This document shows, one piece after another, positions 24,201 through 39,200 of a DNA stretch of 64,000 nt. Below the pieces are notes generated by a model that made no database searches, was not told the origin of the DNA, and saw only the letters and a program-made list of their open reading frames with translations. The stretch is from Campylorhamphus procurvoides (taxonomy: Eukaryota > Chordata > Aves > Passeriformes > Dendrocolaptidae): NCBI GenBank assembly GCA_013396655.1, contig WBMV01008405.1, forward strand, positions 911 through 64,910. Reading direction: 5' to 3'. The first letter of the stretch is position 1. Each line of letters opens with the position of its first letter. Position numbers and translations under genes: made by a program.

Positions 24201-27200
24201 TGCTGCTCAGGCTCTCCTGAAGGACGTGTTTTGTCTGCAGTGGGATTCGCTCTAGACTTTGGTGAGAGATTTCAGTGGAGGGCAGGTCAGAGTCTGAGCC
24301 AGTTGCAATAAAGATAAGCCTGACAGTCACTTTTAATCTGTCTGAGTTTCCTGACTACATGAACCATTCCTAGACATCACAGTTTAGTAATGGAGTAGGA
24401 AAGCAGCTGAAATTACTGGTTGTTTCTGAAAATATGTTGGTGTATTGATCTTGCCTAATAAAAGAAAACAAATCAGTAGCACAGTTGAGTTTACATACCT
24501 GAATCCTTATTTTGAATTCTGCACAGAATACACTGTCTGGGTGGTTTTGATTCACTTAGTGTGTGTTAACCCTCTTGCTTTTTTAAATATTTACTGCTGC
24601 TTTGCTCTAACTCATCAGTCTGTTGTCATCTGTTGGCCCAAAGGTCCGGACATGCCTGGCATGGATGGTGCATATTTGAATATTAATTAGAAAGAGAGTA
24701 AACCTTTTTCCATAGAAGTTTTACTTAAAAAGTGAGTATCTTGCTACAAAGCAGAAGAGCTGAAGTGCAAAGAAGTGTTATAATAGAAGGCTGTATTTAT
24801 TTTGGGGAGAGTGAGATGCATAACAGTCAAATCCTCCTTCTCAAAGGTTCCCTTCTCCTGGTTAGCATAATCTTGTTCCTTCTTGTTAGTGCCCTTTTCT
24901 TGTCAAACTGTGTTTCCCATGGAGATAAACTCTTACTTTTTAGACATGCAGACAAATTATATAGCAAGATTTTCACATGTGGGACATTTGTAGCTCAGAT
25001 CTGGATAGGAAGCTGTAATTTTGCATACAAGAAATAAAGTACCTCGTGTTCACAATAAAATAATTTCTATGAAAGACTGGCTGAGCTTGATTTCCAACTT
25101 CAGCCTCTGATACTTTCCCTGGATTTGTGATCTGCAAGCCATTTGGTTTGTGGACTCACCTGAGAAAATTGGTTTTGATGTGTTCTGGTATGGTAAAGCT
25201 ACCACTTTTTTAAAATTAAGGACTTTGAAGGACCTGGAGAGTTTGGATGGAGGTCTTGGCTTTATTCCATGAAATACAGATAGCAATCTGTATCAGGTAT
25301 GTACAAATAGAACATGTATCAGGAACATAAATACTGTGGAAGAAATATGTAGTTTACCCAGCCTGGTTTTATAGAACCTTTTCTTCCCTTTTCTTGCACT
25401 GCCTTTGTTTTCCCCCCTCTGCCTTTCCCCCATTCCAGGTTTTTCCTCTAACCTAAACTGCAGTGCTGCTTTGTGAGTTTAGTTTCAAACCTTAAAATGA
25501 AAATGCCACTGGAGGCACAAAGCCAGTGCCCAAAGAGGGCAACATGTACTGGCCGTGTTGTAGAATAGAGAGGTGTTTTTAATTGAATTTCATTCTTGCA
25601 GAACTAGGTCATTGTTCTCTAAGATTGCCTAAATTAAATACAAATTAAAACCTTCCAGTTAAATCGGTCCACTGGTCATTTAACAGCAAATGATGTGTTA
25701 TCTTTGCTGTCAAAGCTGGCATAGTTAATATTATAAACATACCCTACCACTGAGTTTTAACCTTAGGACCAAAAAATTTCAGGGTGGTGAGGCGGTGGTG
25801 ATATTTTGTGTGATTTTACACGTGGAGTTCAGTTCAGAAAGTCGTGTAATTACAGTGGCAGAGTTTTTCTCACACACTTAGGAAATATAAAATACTTACT
25901 TGCTTTTTCTAAAAGAAAACCCAAACACCTTTCCCCCCCTTCACACCCTCCAAGCTGCATCCAAGGAAGGAAAAAAGAGAATTTCTTGAGTACTGTAAAG
26001 TGCATGATACTTTTAAAAATTTACTTTTTTTCCCCCTGCAGGAGCATAGTAGGGCTGCAATACAAATTTTAAACAGAAGCAGTTCAGTAATAGCTTTTCA
26101 CATTTCTCAAAGTAAATAAAGTTATTAAATGAGATTTTATATTAATATTTACCCTGAGGCAGAGCTAATCTTTGAAGTTAACAGTTTTCTGTCTCAAGTG
26201 GTGTTAACAATCAGGTACCAAATAGTATTAGGAGGTAAAAATGAATACTTTTATTTGTCTCCAGACCATTGGTACATAATGTAGATTACACAAATATAAA
26301 CATAAAGCTTAGCAATTATTAAAACTGAATTTGAGATATGGCATTCAAAATCTTCCTGTTCATTTTCCTGTTGCTTAGGCACTGGTTTGCTGCAGTGTTT
26401 GTGGATTGACACGTTTTCTGGAAGGAAGAGAGGCTGTACATTTTAAACAAAGCTCTAATTAATGTGGTAACACAGTGGCAAAGTCCAAAGGCTTGTATTA
26501 CGAGAAGTGAACCGTAACTGAGATCCTGCTATTTATGTAACTTACCCAACTCAAGACATTGTGATGTTGTTAGGCTGTTCCAGTAAAACAACTGATATCA
26601 CTTGTAAAAGTTGAATCCTGAAGGAGACCCATTTCTTAATGGGTCTTAAGTTTAAATGACTTCTGTGCTTTTAGGAAAACTAGGCTGTTGCTTTCCAAAA
26701 CAGGACAACATATTTAGAGGTTGTCCATGTATTTTGAAGTCTGTTCCTTTCTTTTGTGTTGATTTTTCCCTTGACATTTGCATTCAGATTGTTCCCTAGA
26801 CCAGGTGCCTGCCCAGGTGTTGGGATAGCTCTTCCTGCACTGTGGGAAGAACTGGATGGTGTTTGTCTCCTTCCTTCAGTTATTTGTGGTCAAGAACTCA
26901 GCCCAATTTCACCTCATACGTAGTGCTGGAATATGTGCTTCATGCTGACTTTTTCTTCTAATGTATTCTTCTCTGGTCTGTGTATTTTGATTCAATCTTC
27001 CAAATATTTTTCTGGAATGTGTCATTCAGACCTGCCAGCCATGCCTTTCAAATACAGAACTCCTCCAGTTTTGATGGTTGGTGATTTAATTTTAGCAGTT
27101 TAACAGTTCTGCCTCCTTTGCTCAAAGATACTTAAAAAATACATTAAATTTGCCCGTTTTCCTCCGAGATTTCAATTGCAATAAATGTCACTATGATGTG

Positions 27201-30200
27201 ATATAGGCAACTTTAATTTGTGTCTTAAGAAGAACAATGTTTGACATACACTTAGACTGGAGCCTGAAAGATTTAGGATGAACTTAGTCATCTTTTTCCT
27301 TTGAAGAGCTCTTATCACCCTTACCCAAACTGGTGATGGCTTTAGATTTGCCCCAAATTTACAGTTCTGTGGGCTAGTGATACTTACACAGAATGGCAGC
27401 AGGGGTAGAGCGTGAAAACCTGGAATTTTTCTCTGCTGGAGGGCCTGTAGGAGACCAGATCATCCAAATCAGAGGATTGTGGTGGTGTAGGTGATGTGCA
27501 TCCCTGGCAGCTGGAGCCCTTGGACACTTGTAGAGTGTCTGATGTCACTTACATTTCTAAAACCAGAGGCAGGAGGATCTCCACAGGACACTTGCTGTAG
27601 GGACTATTTCAAGCTGTTATAAAGAAGCAATAAAGTAGGTATTATTGTGCATTTTTCAGTAAGCTCAGTCCTGACACTGATGAAATATGTTCTGAGGGCA
27701 GTTGTTCCAGCATAGGCAAAATCCAAGTGGGGTGAATTCCTCAGTTTATTTACACAAAAGTACAAGGCACATGTATGTGTGTGCACAAGCAAGAAATTTT
27801 ATGTATTGAGTTCAGTCCTGTTTTGAATTTTTACTTTTTAGTAGTTTTCCAAAGAAAAGATTGGTTCTCATTTGTTTGTGACATTAGAAAAATTGTTGCT
27901 ATCCCACCAAAGGCATATTTTTTGTGATATTTGGTACTTTTATGTGCAAATATGAGAGGTAGACTTTTTTTTTTTTGTATGGTTTATCTGATTCAATATA
28001 TTTGATCTGATCTGTTTTCTAAGTCTGTACATATGAAAACTCATGTATTTCTAGTTAGGTAGTTAACTTACACTTAAGATTTATTTAACTTCTGGTTTGA
28101 GTAGAAATTCTTAATTAATTGAAAAAAACCCAAACCTCAAAATTACTTCTTTTAGTTAGCTCTGCCCAAGGAATTAAATGTATGACTATGTATTTAAAAA
28201 GTTTAGCAAGAGATCTTTTGAACACATCTCCCCTTGTAAACATGGAAATTTTTCATCATTTAATACATCTGAAACTGTCTCTGATTTGTACAGTCCTTTA
28301 CATGTGAAGGATAGTAGTTACTAATACTGGTCTTTAATAATTGGTTAAAGGAAGAAGAAAGCACTTCCTCGTCCACTATAAATGATGAGGTTGTTACAAA
28401 GAACTACACAAACCAAAATAAAACCCCAGTTTTCTCTGTAGCCCTAGAAGGGATGATTGCTGTCAAGAGCTGCTCTCAACACCTCAGTACCCCCTGTTTT
28501 CAAGGCTTCTGGTGACTAAATTCCACAAGACTTTTCAATGCAGTTTGCTCTGGTAACAAATGTGACCTGGCTTAGCATGACTTCAACATTCTTTTTGATT
28601 ATTCTACTGCTTTATACTAAGCCTAGGCCTAAACATCTGTTGCTCTCATTTCAAAGGTAGTACTAATTAGGGGGTTTAATTGTACTTTCTTTTTAAGTGA
28701 CATTTTATGTGTTTTAATTCTCTCTGTTTTGATAAGGCTTTTTATAGAAGGCAATGGTTTGGAGTGACTGTGGCTTATTTTGGGGGTTGAATCAGGTTTC
28801 GTAACTAGGTGTGTTAGATTTCAGTCATGTGTTTACTCAGAACAAAACTTCGGACCAAATTAGAAACTGTTGAGAGTAGACTAACACCAGCAAATGGTTG
28901 GTACAGAGACCTTTAAAGGCTTTTTAGCCAGTTTTGCACTGACGAGAAAAGTGAGAATATCAAGCTTCCTTGCAGAATTTGAGTCAGTGGCTTTTCATCA
29001 ACTATTCAAAGTATTTTCTTTACTCTTTTACCAAGTGCACAGCTAAGCTAACCTGGCACCTGGCTGTCTCCAGCAGAGGTGGCCTCACTTGTGGCCAGCC
29101 CTTCTGCTGGTTGAAGTAGATTAACTGGCCAGAACAAACCAAAACTCCTTAATCCTATGGGAAAGCTTGTTGAGAAATCAAATGATAGCTGGTGCTGGTG
29201 GAAACAATAAAGGAGGACTGCCCTTTTTGGTGGCCATCACCTGGGACAGTGCTTACCTGTGTTGTAGAACTGCCCTCCCTTCAGTTTTGCTTGCTCTCCT
29301 TCCCTAAAACATTCAGTGTGAACCTGATTAGCTAAATAGTTGGAGAGACGTGATCTGAATATTGCACAGAAATTAATTAATTCACAATTGTTGCCAAGAT
29401 ACTTGAAGGAAATAAGGATTTTTTACATCTATTCATTTGCAGGGAGCGGAATTGAATATGGAGTGACAGTCTGGTTAGAGGCCATATTCTCATTTATTTC
29501 TTTGAAGAGCATATGTAAACATCAACGTTAAGGTCATAACTGTATTGTCATGTTCTCACCCCTTTAATTCCTGGGTCTTTAAAATAAAATCCACCGAGGT
29601 GAAACCAGAATCAGGACAGGGAGTAGAAGCTGAGGTTAATTTGAGCTTGAACAGGTTGAGGCGACCCACCATTCTGTCTATCATTGTTGTAAGATTGCTT
29701 TATGGTGAGGAATAAACAGAAAGCTTTATTAAATAGGGAAATAAGAATTCTGTGAAGATCTGTGTGGACTCTGAGCTGTGAAGTGACAGAAGTGCAGCAC
29801 CTGCAGGGAGAAGGAGTGACCTGTCGCAGCACATACATCCCTCTTGTTAGCAGCACAGGGATTGAAATAAGGGGCTTATCACGGACAAACTACGTGCCGA
29901 GGGAAGGCCTGACATCTGGCACATACACTCAGAGCTTTTTAATGTATGTGAAGGGGTTGCCTTCATGATGAAAAGGGAGAGTCGTGAGTCTCGGTGAAAA
30001 ACGTGACTGGCAATGCTTTGTTCCCTCTCTCCCCCCTCCCAGCAAATTGCCTGAAAGAGGATCATCCACAGTGGTGCATCATTCCTCTTATCTCCCAGTG
30101 TGACTCACTGAGCCATACATAGCAGCTCGTCTTTTGAGGAGATTTCTTACTCAGAGAAAGCTGGATGTGGAAACAAATACTCAGCGTCAGACTGTTCATG

Positions 30201-33200
30201 TCATTTCTGCATTAGAATTCCTTTTGTGGGAGATAAAAATGGCTTGGCCAGCAGTGCCTGTCTGTATTAAGCAGGTATTGTGAGGTTAAAAATCCTCATG
30301 AGTTTTCTCCTGGTTTGATGCTGTTGTTTTAGTGATATTTTTATATTTTTAGGTAACAAGAATGTTTTTTAATTGCACTGGCAAATTCTTGGATATTTTA
30401 ATATTTGGATTACTAGTACAAGGTGGCTTTTGAAACATGCTTTAGGCCATTTCTTCCTTGTGTTTTTAAGAGCTTTTTCCTTTTTATTGCCCAATCATGC
30501 CCCAAATAAATTCTCTGTGATTTCTTTCTATTTATTTTTAGCTATAAAGAAACTGATTGTGACCTTCAAGTATGGCTTATAACGCTGAACCCTTTTAAGA
30601 TTCTTCTGTCCTCCTTTTAGAAGAATTGGCTTTCTGGAATACCAACAGCATCCTTCCTCCGTATTTTGCATTAATTTAGTACCTTGGACTTCTTTTCTTG
30701 CCAAGAAAGTCTTTCTTCAGGGTTTCAGTGATTGATGGACCAGCCTCTCTGTCCTTATCCCCAGATGAACTCCAGCCTGAGGATCCAGAGCTCTGCTTTT
30801 CTGGTGCTGTTGCCAGCAGCACTTTTGTTCCATGTTGGTTACTGGAGTAAAGCACTTTGCTGTTTGTTTAGGTTGCATGTTTGTTGGCTCAGTTTTCAAG
30901 AGTTTTAAATATGTGCTGGAATCTAAGAGTGCTTCCTTGTGTTTTCTGATATTGGTAACGTATTAACAAAGCTGTGTTAGTAAAAGAAATGTTCCTGTGT
31001 TCTATTGCAGGTTTTGGGATTTGAAGTTGATACGGTGAACTCTGTCCAGTTTTCAAACCACACAGGTAAAATTTTACAGATACTGCTCCACAGTCACTCA
31101 TATTTGCTCAACATGTGGCTCACGTCATCCCATGACAGTGGAGAGGAGAATGGCCTTAGGTTTTTGCTCACATTTTCACGACACAGGACAGAAATGTAAC
31201 TTTCATGTTTTGATTCAAGTCGCTCAGAAGTCTGGATTTGGGAGTAGAACATGGTATGATGTGGTGATGTCCTGTTCTGTCCTTCAGAGTGTGAGTTTCT
31301 CTTTGTTAGGCAGTAATTAACTCAGCCAGTGAAAAGCACAAACAAGGCCATTTCCACAACCAGGCCTGGAAATGAGGGAATCTTCAGAAGGGTTTTCCCT
31401 GCATTGTGGCCCTATTACAGTCATAATCACATTACCAACCTAAACATCAGAGAATACTGAGCTACACTCACTGTTTCCTCTCTGTGTCCTTGCCCAGATA
31501 GCTAAGAGTTATCCCAAAATTACATTTTGGAGGGAGGAAGAGTGTTAATATATTTGGGTGTGTTTTTATTTAGGCTCTAAGCCCAAACATGATGCACTCA
31601 CATTAGACTCTGACTTATTAATACTCAGAGTGCTATAGGACTTCTTTATTTTTTTGAAAGAAAGCTGAAATTTATGTTTATTTTAGCAATACCTTTCATC
31701 CATAAAAGAGATCCAAGTGACTTGCTGGTTTTGGGTCTATAGACACCCATCTGCTGTCTTGGTGGTGACAGGTTGTTTGAGGGGAGATCTACTCTAGATA
31801 AAGAAATTCTGCAGGTATCTTAAGAAGCAAATCCTGACTTTAACATCTTGGAAAAGAGCAAAAATTGTTTCTGACAAAGAAAAAAAATGACAAAGGTTGA
31901 GGTATTTTCCTAGTATCTCCCAGGAACAGCTCTGTTAATAAACTGCTAATTTTTGGAACAGAGAGCAGGCAGGGAAGCATCTGTCTTCTCTTACTCTGTT
32001 GAGCTCCATGCAGCTTTCAAAAGGTTGTAAGGAAAGAATTTAGTGTCACCCTGGGAGGAAGAAATTAATGTTTCAAAGGTAGCTTGGATACCATCTCTGC
32101 TTGTTGAGGAAAGGCATAAAAGAGGTAATAATTAAACAAGGGGGCGGGTCTTTTCCTGGCTCAGCAAAAAAAAGCTGCTTATTCTGCTTGTACCCTTTGG
32201 CACAGTACAAAGGTTCTGTCATGTTTTTCAGAGTTACTTCGATGTGACTTCTGTGTCTTTAAAGTGTTCAGTTTTGGAGTTTGGGGTTTTCTGTTGTTTA
32301 GTTTTGGTAGCTGGGTAAAACTGTTGTAATCTTCCGGAAATTAAGCAATTTTTTCACGTCAAGTAACTTGGCACTTAAAGTGCCTGAGCACATGTTGTTT
32401 GTTGGCTTTCAGTTTCAAGATTAAATCAGCTTTACAGGACATTAAATGAGCTTATAGAAGTTCTACTGTGACCATAAACAAAGTGTGTCTGAAGGGAGGA
32501 AAATTACATTACCAATAGAGTGACCAGGTTCTTAAAACAGAAAAGAAAGAAGATTTTTAACTGTTTTTAATAGTATCACAGCTGGAGAAAGTGTTTCACT
32601 GAAGGTTTGGCAGACAGTAGAGATACAAGAATGAACCACAAATTAGTGATTCCTCCCCCAAGAAGAAGACCTAAATGTACATTCCAAAACAAAAAATGCC
32701 TCAAACTTCATAAGTCTGTAAAATATTGGAGCTACACTTAGTATTTAGGAATCACTTTTTTTTTTTTTTACTGTAATCTTGATTGTTTTATTAAATGTGT
32801 TAAAAAATGCCAAAGATTGCCACAAAATCTCATGGCTTTGTGAAGCAGAGTTTGTGTCTGGAGGAGAGCTGCAATACACGGGCATCATGTACAGGGTGAA
32901 TAGGTGAAGGTAACTTGATTTCCCTATAAAACAAAGTCTTACAAGAACCCCTTCTGTCATCATCATTAAAGCTGAAGGGGAAATTCCTCCCTCAAAATCA
33001 GGCTGTGAACTTCAGTTTCTGAAAGAATGCCACATACCAGAGGAGCACAGGTAGAAGAGTGTGTGAGGTCTTGGACATGGTATTCTATCTTTCCTTCTTT
33101 CCTTGTTTTTAAACTTGGTCCTGGCAGCAAAAGATAAAATGTAGAGAAAATTTATGACTAACAGACTTTGGTGAATCATTATTGCTCTTTTTTTGTGATC

Positions 33201-36200
33201 TTTAAATTAGTAAGATACCACGGGCATCTTTCTGCTGACTCCTGCTTGGAAAACTCAGCCCTCTTTAGTCTCTTATAATCCTGAAATTCAGAAAATGTGC
33301 TTTAAATCAGTCCCCCTGGGAGAAGAGTTTGTCATGTTGCTTCGTGAGGAACTTCTGTGATTAGAGTGACTCACACTTGAATGGCATCATGCTTCATGTA
33401 CAAATAAAAGAAGCTGTCATGTAGCCTACAAAGACTGTGCTTTTTATGCTATTTTACTGTACTGTTTGCAGAAGCATCTCATTGTCTGATGTGCAAAAAT
33501 TAAAATCTAGATTTTTTTTTTCCCAAATTGTATTGTTGATATTTTAGGGCGTATTTTTAATTCTTCAGTGATTTTCATTTTTGTTTTTTTCATTGGTAGG
33601 TTACTGGTAAGCATATAATGTGCTTACATTGCCATTCAAATCCTACCTTTGGAACTGCTCTGGAACAAAAAGCCCAGGGTCTTTTTATTCTGTTCCTTTT
33701 TATTTCTAAGCACTTTAGACTTCCACTTAGTGGGTGTGTAGTGGGTGGCTGGGTTGGCTGGTAGGTCTAACACATGATAAATTATAATTATATCTTAATG
33801 TGATTCCTCACAGTGTACCACCCATATGCAGTCACTCACACCTGTGTGTGCAGGGGCAAAAAGAAAAGAACCTCCACTCACACCTAACACTGGTGGTATT
33901 TTACTCCCACAATGACCAGCTGTAAAAAATCAGAGAATTTGGCTGAATTTTTGGATTTGTTGAAGGCCTCCTGGTGGCTGAAGACTGGTCATATGTTTAG
34001 ACCAGGTTGTCTGCTGGAGTTTACACGTGAAGTTTGTGGCACAGCTGGAACCAGAGTGCCTGTCCATCATCTGCCTCAAACACTTGATCTTTCTTCCTTT
34101 TTCCCATGTGAAACACTTGGCTACTGAAGCCACTTGGAGCAGTTTTTCAGGGAGCACCACAGGAAGAACTCAAACCTCAGAACAGAATGTTCTGGGTTGG
34201 AAAACAAAGAAATCTTACATGCTGTGGTGTACTGAAATGGTAGCTTATTTTTTGTTTTGGTTGTTGGTTGGGGTTTTTTCTGTTATGCCTGGGACTTTTA
34301 TTTTCTTTCTACCTTGTTTTTGAAAGTAATTAAGAGGATTATAAATACAATCCAAAGGGGGAAAAAAGTACCATTGGAGCTAAGGCAGGAAGAAAAAGTG
34401 TGGAAATGCATCTTGGGTGCACTATTAGCTGTGTGTCTTGGTCGTGGCTTTGTTATTCTTTTTCATACAGATGAACCAAGACATTTTCTTGGAGACTGAT
34501 GAATCCATTTCTTGTTTTCAAGGGATAAATGACACGAGGCATTGTATCTTACTTGTTTTTGATTCCCTTATCTACTAAAAGCAAATAGATAATTGTAATA
34601 AAAGATCGTAACACAGATAAGCAGAAGGGATATAAAGTTGTTTAAATGTTTATGTTCATCTGTGTGTTTAAAATTATTACAAATCTGGGAAACTAATTGG
34701 TCTGAGCCAAGTGGACTTTTGGAGAGCTGTATCATGATTTGCAGTGTTCTCTCTGCTCTCTCTGTCCAGCATTGAGGGGGAATTATTTGGTGGTTTTGTA
34801 CCCAAAACAAGGAAGACTCAGCTTTCTTCCTTTTTGCCTTTCCCTTTTCAACATAGTCCCTCTTCCTGGAATCCCAACTTACCCATTCTGAGTTAGTGAA
34901 ACCCTTTTTGAACATGAGTAACATGTGGCTTTTTCTTCTGTCCCTCTACTTTCTGGTTGTATATTCCACCAGGAGAGCAGGATAAATGCAGGGTCATGGG
35001 ATTAGCCCATTGTTCATCACGTTACATGAAATTACGCTGTGGAAAGGGCTCAGGGTGGTTTCCATTTTGCTACCAGTTTGGGGTTTTTTTGTTTCTTCTC
35101 ACTCCAACATAGTTCAATTCCGAGTGAAATCGCAGTTCTCTGCAGATCCAGTGAAGGCATTCATCTTTTTTTTTCCTGCCTGAATAGCTGGGGCTTCCCT
35201 GAGAGCTTCCCTGGGGTTTTGTTTTCCCTCTGGCTGTTGTGTGATTAGACTTTAGGTTGTGTTACATATTACCAGGTAGTAAAGAGGCTCCTCTAGTTAA
35301 CTTTGGAAGTCATTGCTACAGAGTTCAATGTCCCTGCCCCGTGTGAGTGAGTGAGTTCCTGAGCCAAGTTGGGCTTCTGCCCAACGTTGTGTTTCCATAT
35401 TTATTTCTCCCCCTCAGTGGAGGATCAGTGTGATATGGACCCTGTGCACTGAAGGCAGCTTAGTATAGAGGGCTTGACACAGGCAGGTGAACTCTTAGTT
35501 AAATAGTGAATTTGTAGGGGTGGCTCCCCAGAGTATCTGGATTGTCTGGGCAATCTATCATAGTTATTTTTATGGACACATGTAAGATAAAAATCTGCAC
35601 TTTTGCCAGCAGATCTTGCTTCGGGGTGCAAAGTGCACGCAGTTTCATTGATGGGCCCAGTGGAAGGACTCTGTTGTGTCTCTTTGCAGTGCTACAGAGA
35701 TTCAGGGAAGAGGAGAGGACAGATTATTTCTCTGTGATGCTGCAGATGTGATGGAACAAACAATGCACATGTGTTAATTCACCAAGTACTGGAGTTAGGT
35801 GTAGTCAAGGGTTCTTTAGACACTGGGATCTGTGAAGAACTAGAGGTGTGCCTGGGTGTTCGGTCTTGCCATTTTGAATATCACTGTCTTCTGCAATGAA
35901 ACCACAGCCCTGACATATGGAAATGTCTCAATGTGTCCATTTCTTCACAGAGACTTTGTGCAAAGTGTCTGCCTGGTAGTGGCTGATGTGAGTCAGGCCC
36001 CCAGCCAGCTGGCAGCGAGTCGTGTTTTAGAGGCTTGGCCTTTGTGAGCTGAGGAGAACAAAATGGTCCATCTGCTCACCATGCTGTGGGTGTATTCGCA
36101 TTCATAAGAAGGAAAGCTGAAAAATGTGCTTTTCCTAATCCCTAGGCACCTTTTGGCAGTTACTCTAATAACAGAGTTTAGAGTGACAATCAAAGCCAAC

Positions 36201-39200
36201 AGTTTTTATCACAGAATTTCCTAACTGCAAGAGTAGAAGTTATCACACAGGGGTGGTGAGGAAGAAGATACGTCGTTTAATGTTTCACTTTTCCTAATTC
36301 CAGTTAATAGAAAGATAAGGTTTTTAACAAATTCTGAATTTATGGAGGTTGGAAGAGTTAAATTGTGGGTACTTCATCTGTTCACCTGGATGAAGCCTCA
36401 TTTTTACATATAGGGAAGTGGTTGGTGCCATCTTGACGGGCAGGCTTTGATGACAAGTTGCAAAGTGGAATTACATTTTTCAATTAATATTTAGATTCTG
36501 TTAAGGGAAATTATTTTTTTTCCTTGAAATCGGCTTCCTTGGAGCCTGGTCCACTGTTTGCTGAAATCATTTTCGCTTCTCCCAAGTAACTTCACATTTC
36601 ATCCTCTTCTCAGCTGAGAATGTTGGCTTGTAATTCTTAGGCATCATTCAAGCATAGAGTGTATGGATATTATTTGTCTGTTTATAGTGTCTTTCTGCTA
36701 CTCATTTCCTCCTCCAGGATTCTCAGCACTAAAGCTGTGCTATTTTTGGAAGAAAATCTGTCAGATGACACTGGCTGTTTAAAGAGCATCCGTGACAATG
36801 TTCTGCTGTGATCACTGTATTGGTTACATGCAGGTCCCAGTGAGCACCACATCTGATGGGGTGCTGCATGTCTGGGTCCAGACAGATCCACAAGCCTGTT
36901 AAGCTTGTCATCTGTCAATTTATTTATTTTTTAATATAGTATAAAATAATAAAAGTAGATTATAGTGACACCCACCTCCAGTGATGTCTAAAACATATGT
37001 TTGTCCCCCTCCATACAGCAAAGGGATAGTTGCAAAGGCTCCATGGGAAATCCTGCAGGAGCTTGTGTGTTCTTAGCTTGATTTGCTGGTAAATGGACAG
37101 TCTCAAACTGCAGTGTAGCCCTTCTTTGGGAGACAGAGGTGCTGAGAAGAAGCTGAGCATGTTAACTCTTCTGCTGACAGCAGCTTTCATTTGGCAACAG
37201 CGTTTTACTGAAGAGGTGGAAATGGGGGTTTTTTTGCGGAAAATTGGTATGGTCCCTCCAGATGTATAATGTGTAATCTGAAATAGAAAATCTAGCTCTT
37301 AAAAAAAATCTATCTGGCATTTGCTTTTCAGGTTATGCCCACTGGAAGGGTCAGGTGTTGAATTCAGATGAGCTGCACGAACTGTATGAAGGACTGAAGC
37401 TGAACAAGGTCAACCGCTATGATTATGTACTCACAGGTAAGATGAGTTTGTTCCCTGGAGTTCTCAAGAGATGTAAACAGAACTAGAGAAATATAAACCA
37501 TGGCCCTCCTTACTGCAAACCAAGCAATTAAAACTTCCCTCCTTTGATTCCTCCTGCAATTTCACTAGTATATTGTAGTCTCAACAGCTTGTGCTGTTTA
37601 ATTTGGAACAGCCAGAGCTCTCCAGCCTGAAGGTTTTAACTGCTGGGTAAATTGATCCCCTTGTATAATTTACAGACTTGTACAGGCCAGTCGTGTACAG
37701 GCATACTTAATGTTTTGGGAGTGCCTCTACTTAAAAAGTAGGATGAGGAATGTCAGAGTATTATCTTAAAATTTATTAGGAAGAAATGAGTTTAACCCTT
37801 TCTCCTTAATCTGGAGCACTGGCACTCTGTGGTACTGCAGCATGATTTTATACAGAGTTGTGCGTCCTTAATTTTTTCACGTGATCTTTAAGGCATAGAG
37901 CAAAGTATAAGCAGGGTTGGATTTTGCTTTTGACTCTGTCATATCTCTTGATTTTTTTGCTCCTGTTACTGTGTAGGTCATCTGAGTGAATATGGTTCAG
38001 CAGTGTTTTCCTTTGCTAGCACTAGGTACAAAGTGTTAATAAATACAGACAGAGAGAACTTATAGAACTTCTTGCAGAAAGGATTGATTCTACATGCAGT
38101 TTTTATTAAAGATTGCTTCTCATCCAATTCCTGCTCCTCAAAAGTAGGTTACTGCTCAGGTTTCCCCTCAGTAAGAGTTATGCATCTGTCTTAGATTACA
38201 GTATTTCTTTTATAGCAGTGAACAGTCACTTCTTAAAGGTAAGCAGAAATACATAACCTGATTTAATTGATTTCATGGCTTCCACATGTAGGAAAGTTCT
38301 TTATACACAGCGAAAATCGGAAACTTTAAGTGTGTGGATTATAACTCCAAAGCAGTCATTCTGCTTGGAAGGGTGTGGTATGTCTGAAGAGTTATTGTCA
38401 AGATTTTTCAAGGATTATCTCCAAAATAAAGGAGGCTAAATGGAAAATAGATTGAACTGAGGTTAAGAAATTAATTTTGGTATAAATGAGTTCTTTGTGG
38501 TTGAGAAATAGACAAACACCCTTTTTTTCCTTCAAGGAACTCATGCAGAGGACATTTCCAGGAAAAGCACACTGTACTGCAGGAATTTTCAGGAGACATT
38601 ACTATGTTAAAATTATAAGTAATGTTTATGTATTCTTTTAGTTGAAATGTTCTTTTTCTATTTCACTTCTAACTCTTGGAAGAGACCTGTATGCCTTTCC
38701 TATCATGGTCTTGTACTGGCAAAATGGGTATAAGAGATCAAAAGCAGTAGAAGGAAAACCAGAAATCTTCAGCAGTAAGAAATTTTGGAGGAAAAGAAAA
38801 TGTTTATAAATGCCTTTCAAAACAGAATTTGTGGGTAGATGGCTCAGTGTGTTGTTCAAGTTTAACATCTCATTTGCTATAGCCCTTTTCAGCATGGACA
38901 TAAAGAAGGCATGGGTAGAAATGTCAGTAATTTCTTAATATCTACTAATACTTGCAGTGTTTTAGTCTTCAGCTGCATTGTGGCTGAACTTACAATTCAG
39001 GTTTTTTCATCCAGGGCCAAAGGTCAGATTTTTGTCTTCAAACAGCAGCAACCATTTGCTATAATAAACAACTTCTTTGTACCTCCAACAACCTGGATAT
39101 GATTATTTAAACACTGAAAACAAATTAATTTCTCAGCAGATGGGATTTTATTGTTATTTGTATGTCTGATGACTGTAGATATCTCGACTAAGATGGAAAT

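Larger units (their letters stand above)
12271..31010 (+). other. PDXK: PDXK intron 1 (18.7 kb)
   Basis: The first about 250 bases continue the CpG-rich island, with an ambiguous base at 12290 and a small tandem repeat of a CCAGTGTCAC-like unit near 12637-12690. The rest is AT-rich unique sequence. It includes an A-rich stretch at about 15761-15832, an antisense CR1 at 21808-22245 and a T-run near 27965. First introns often carry regulatory elements; candidate blocks are given separately. No alternative coding exon was recognised. Confidence 0.85.
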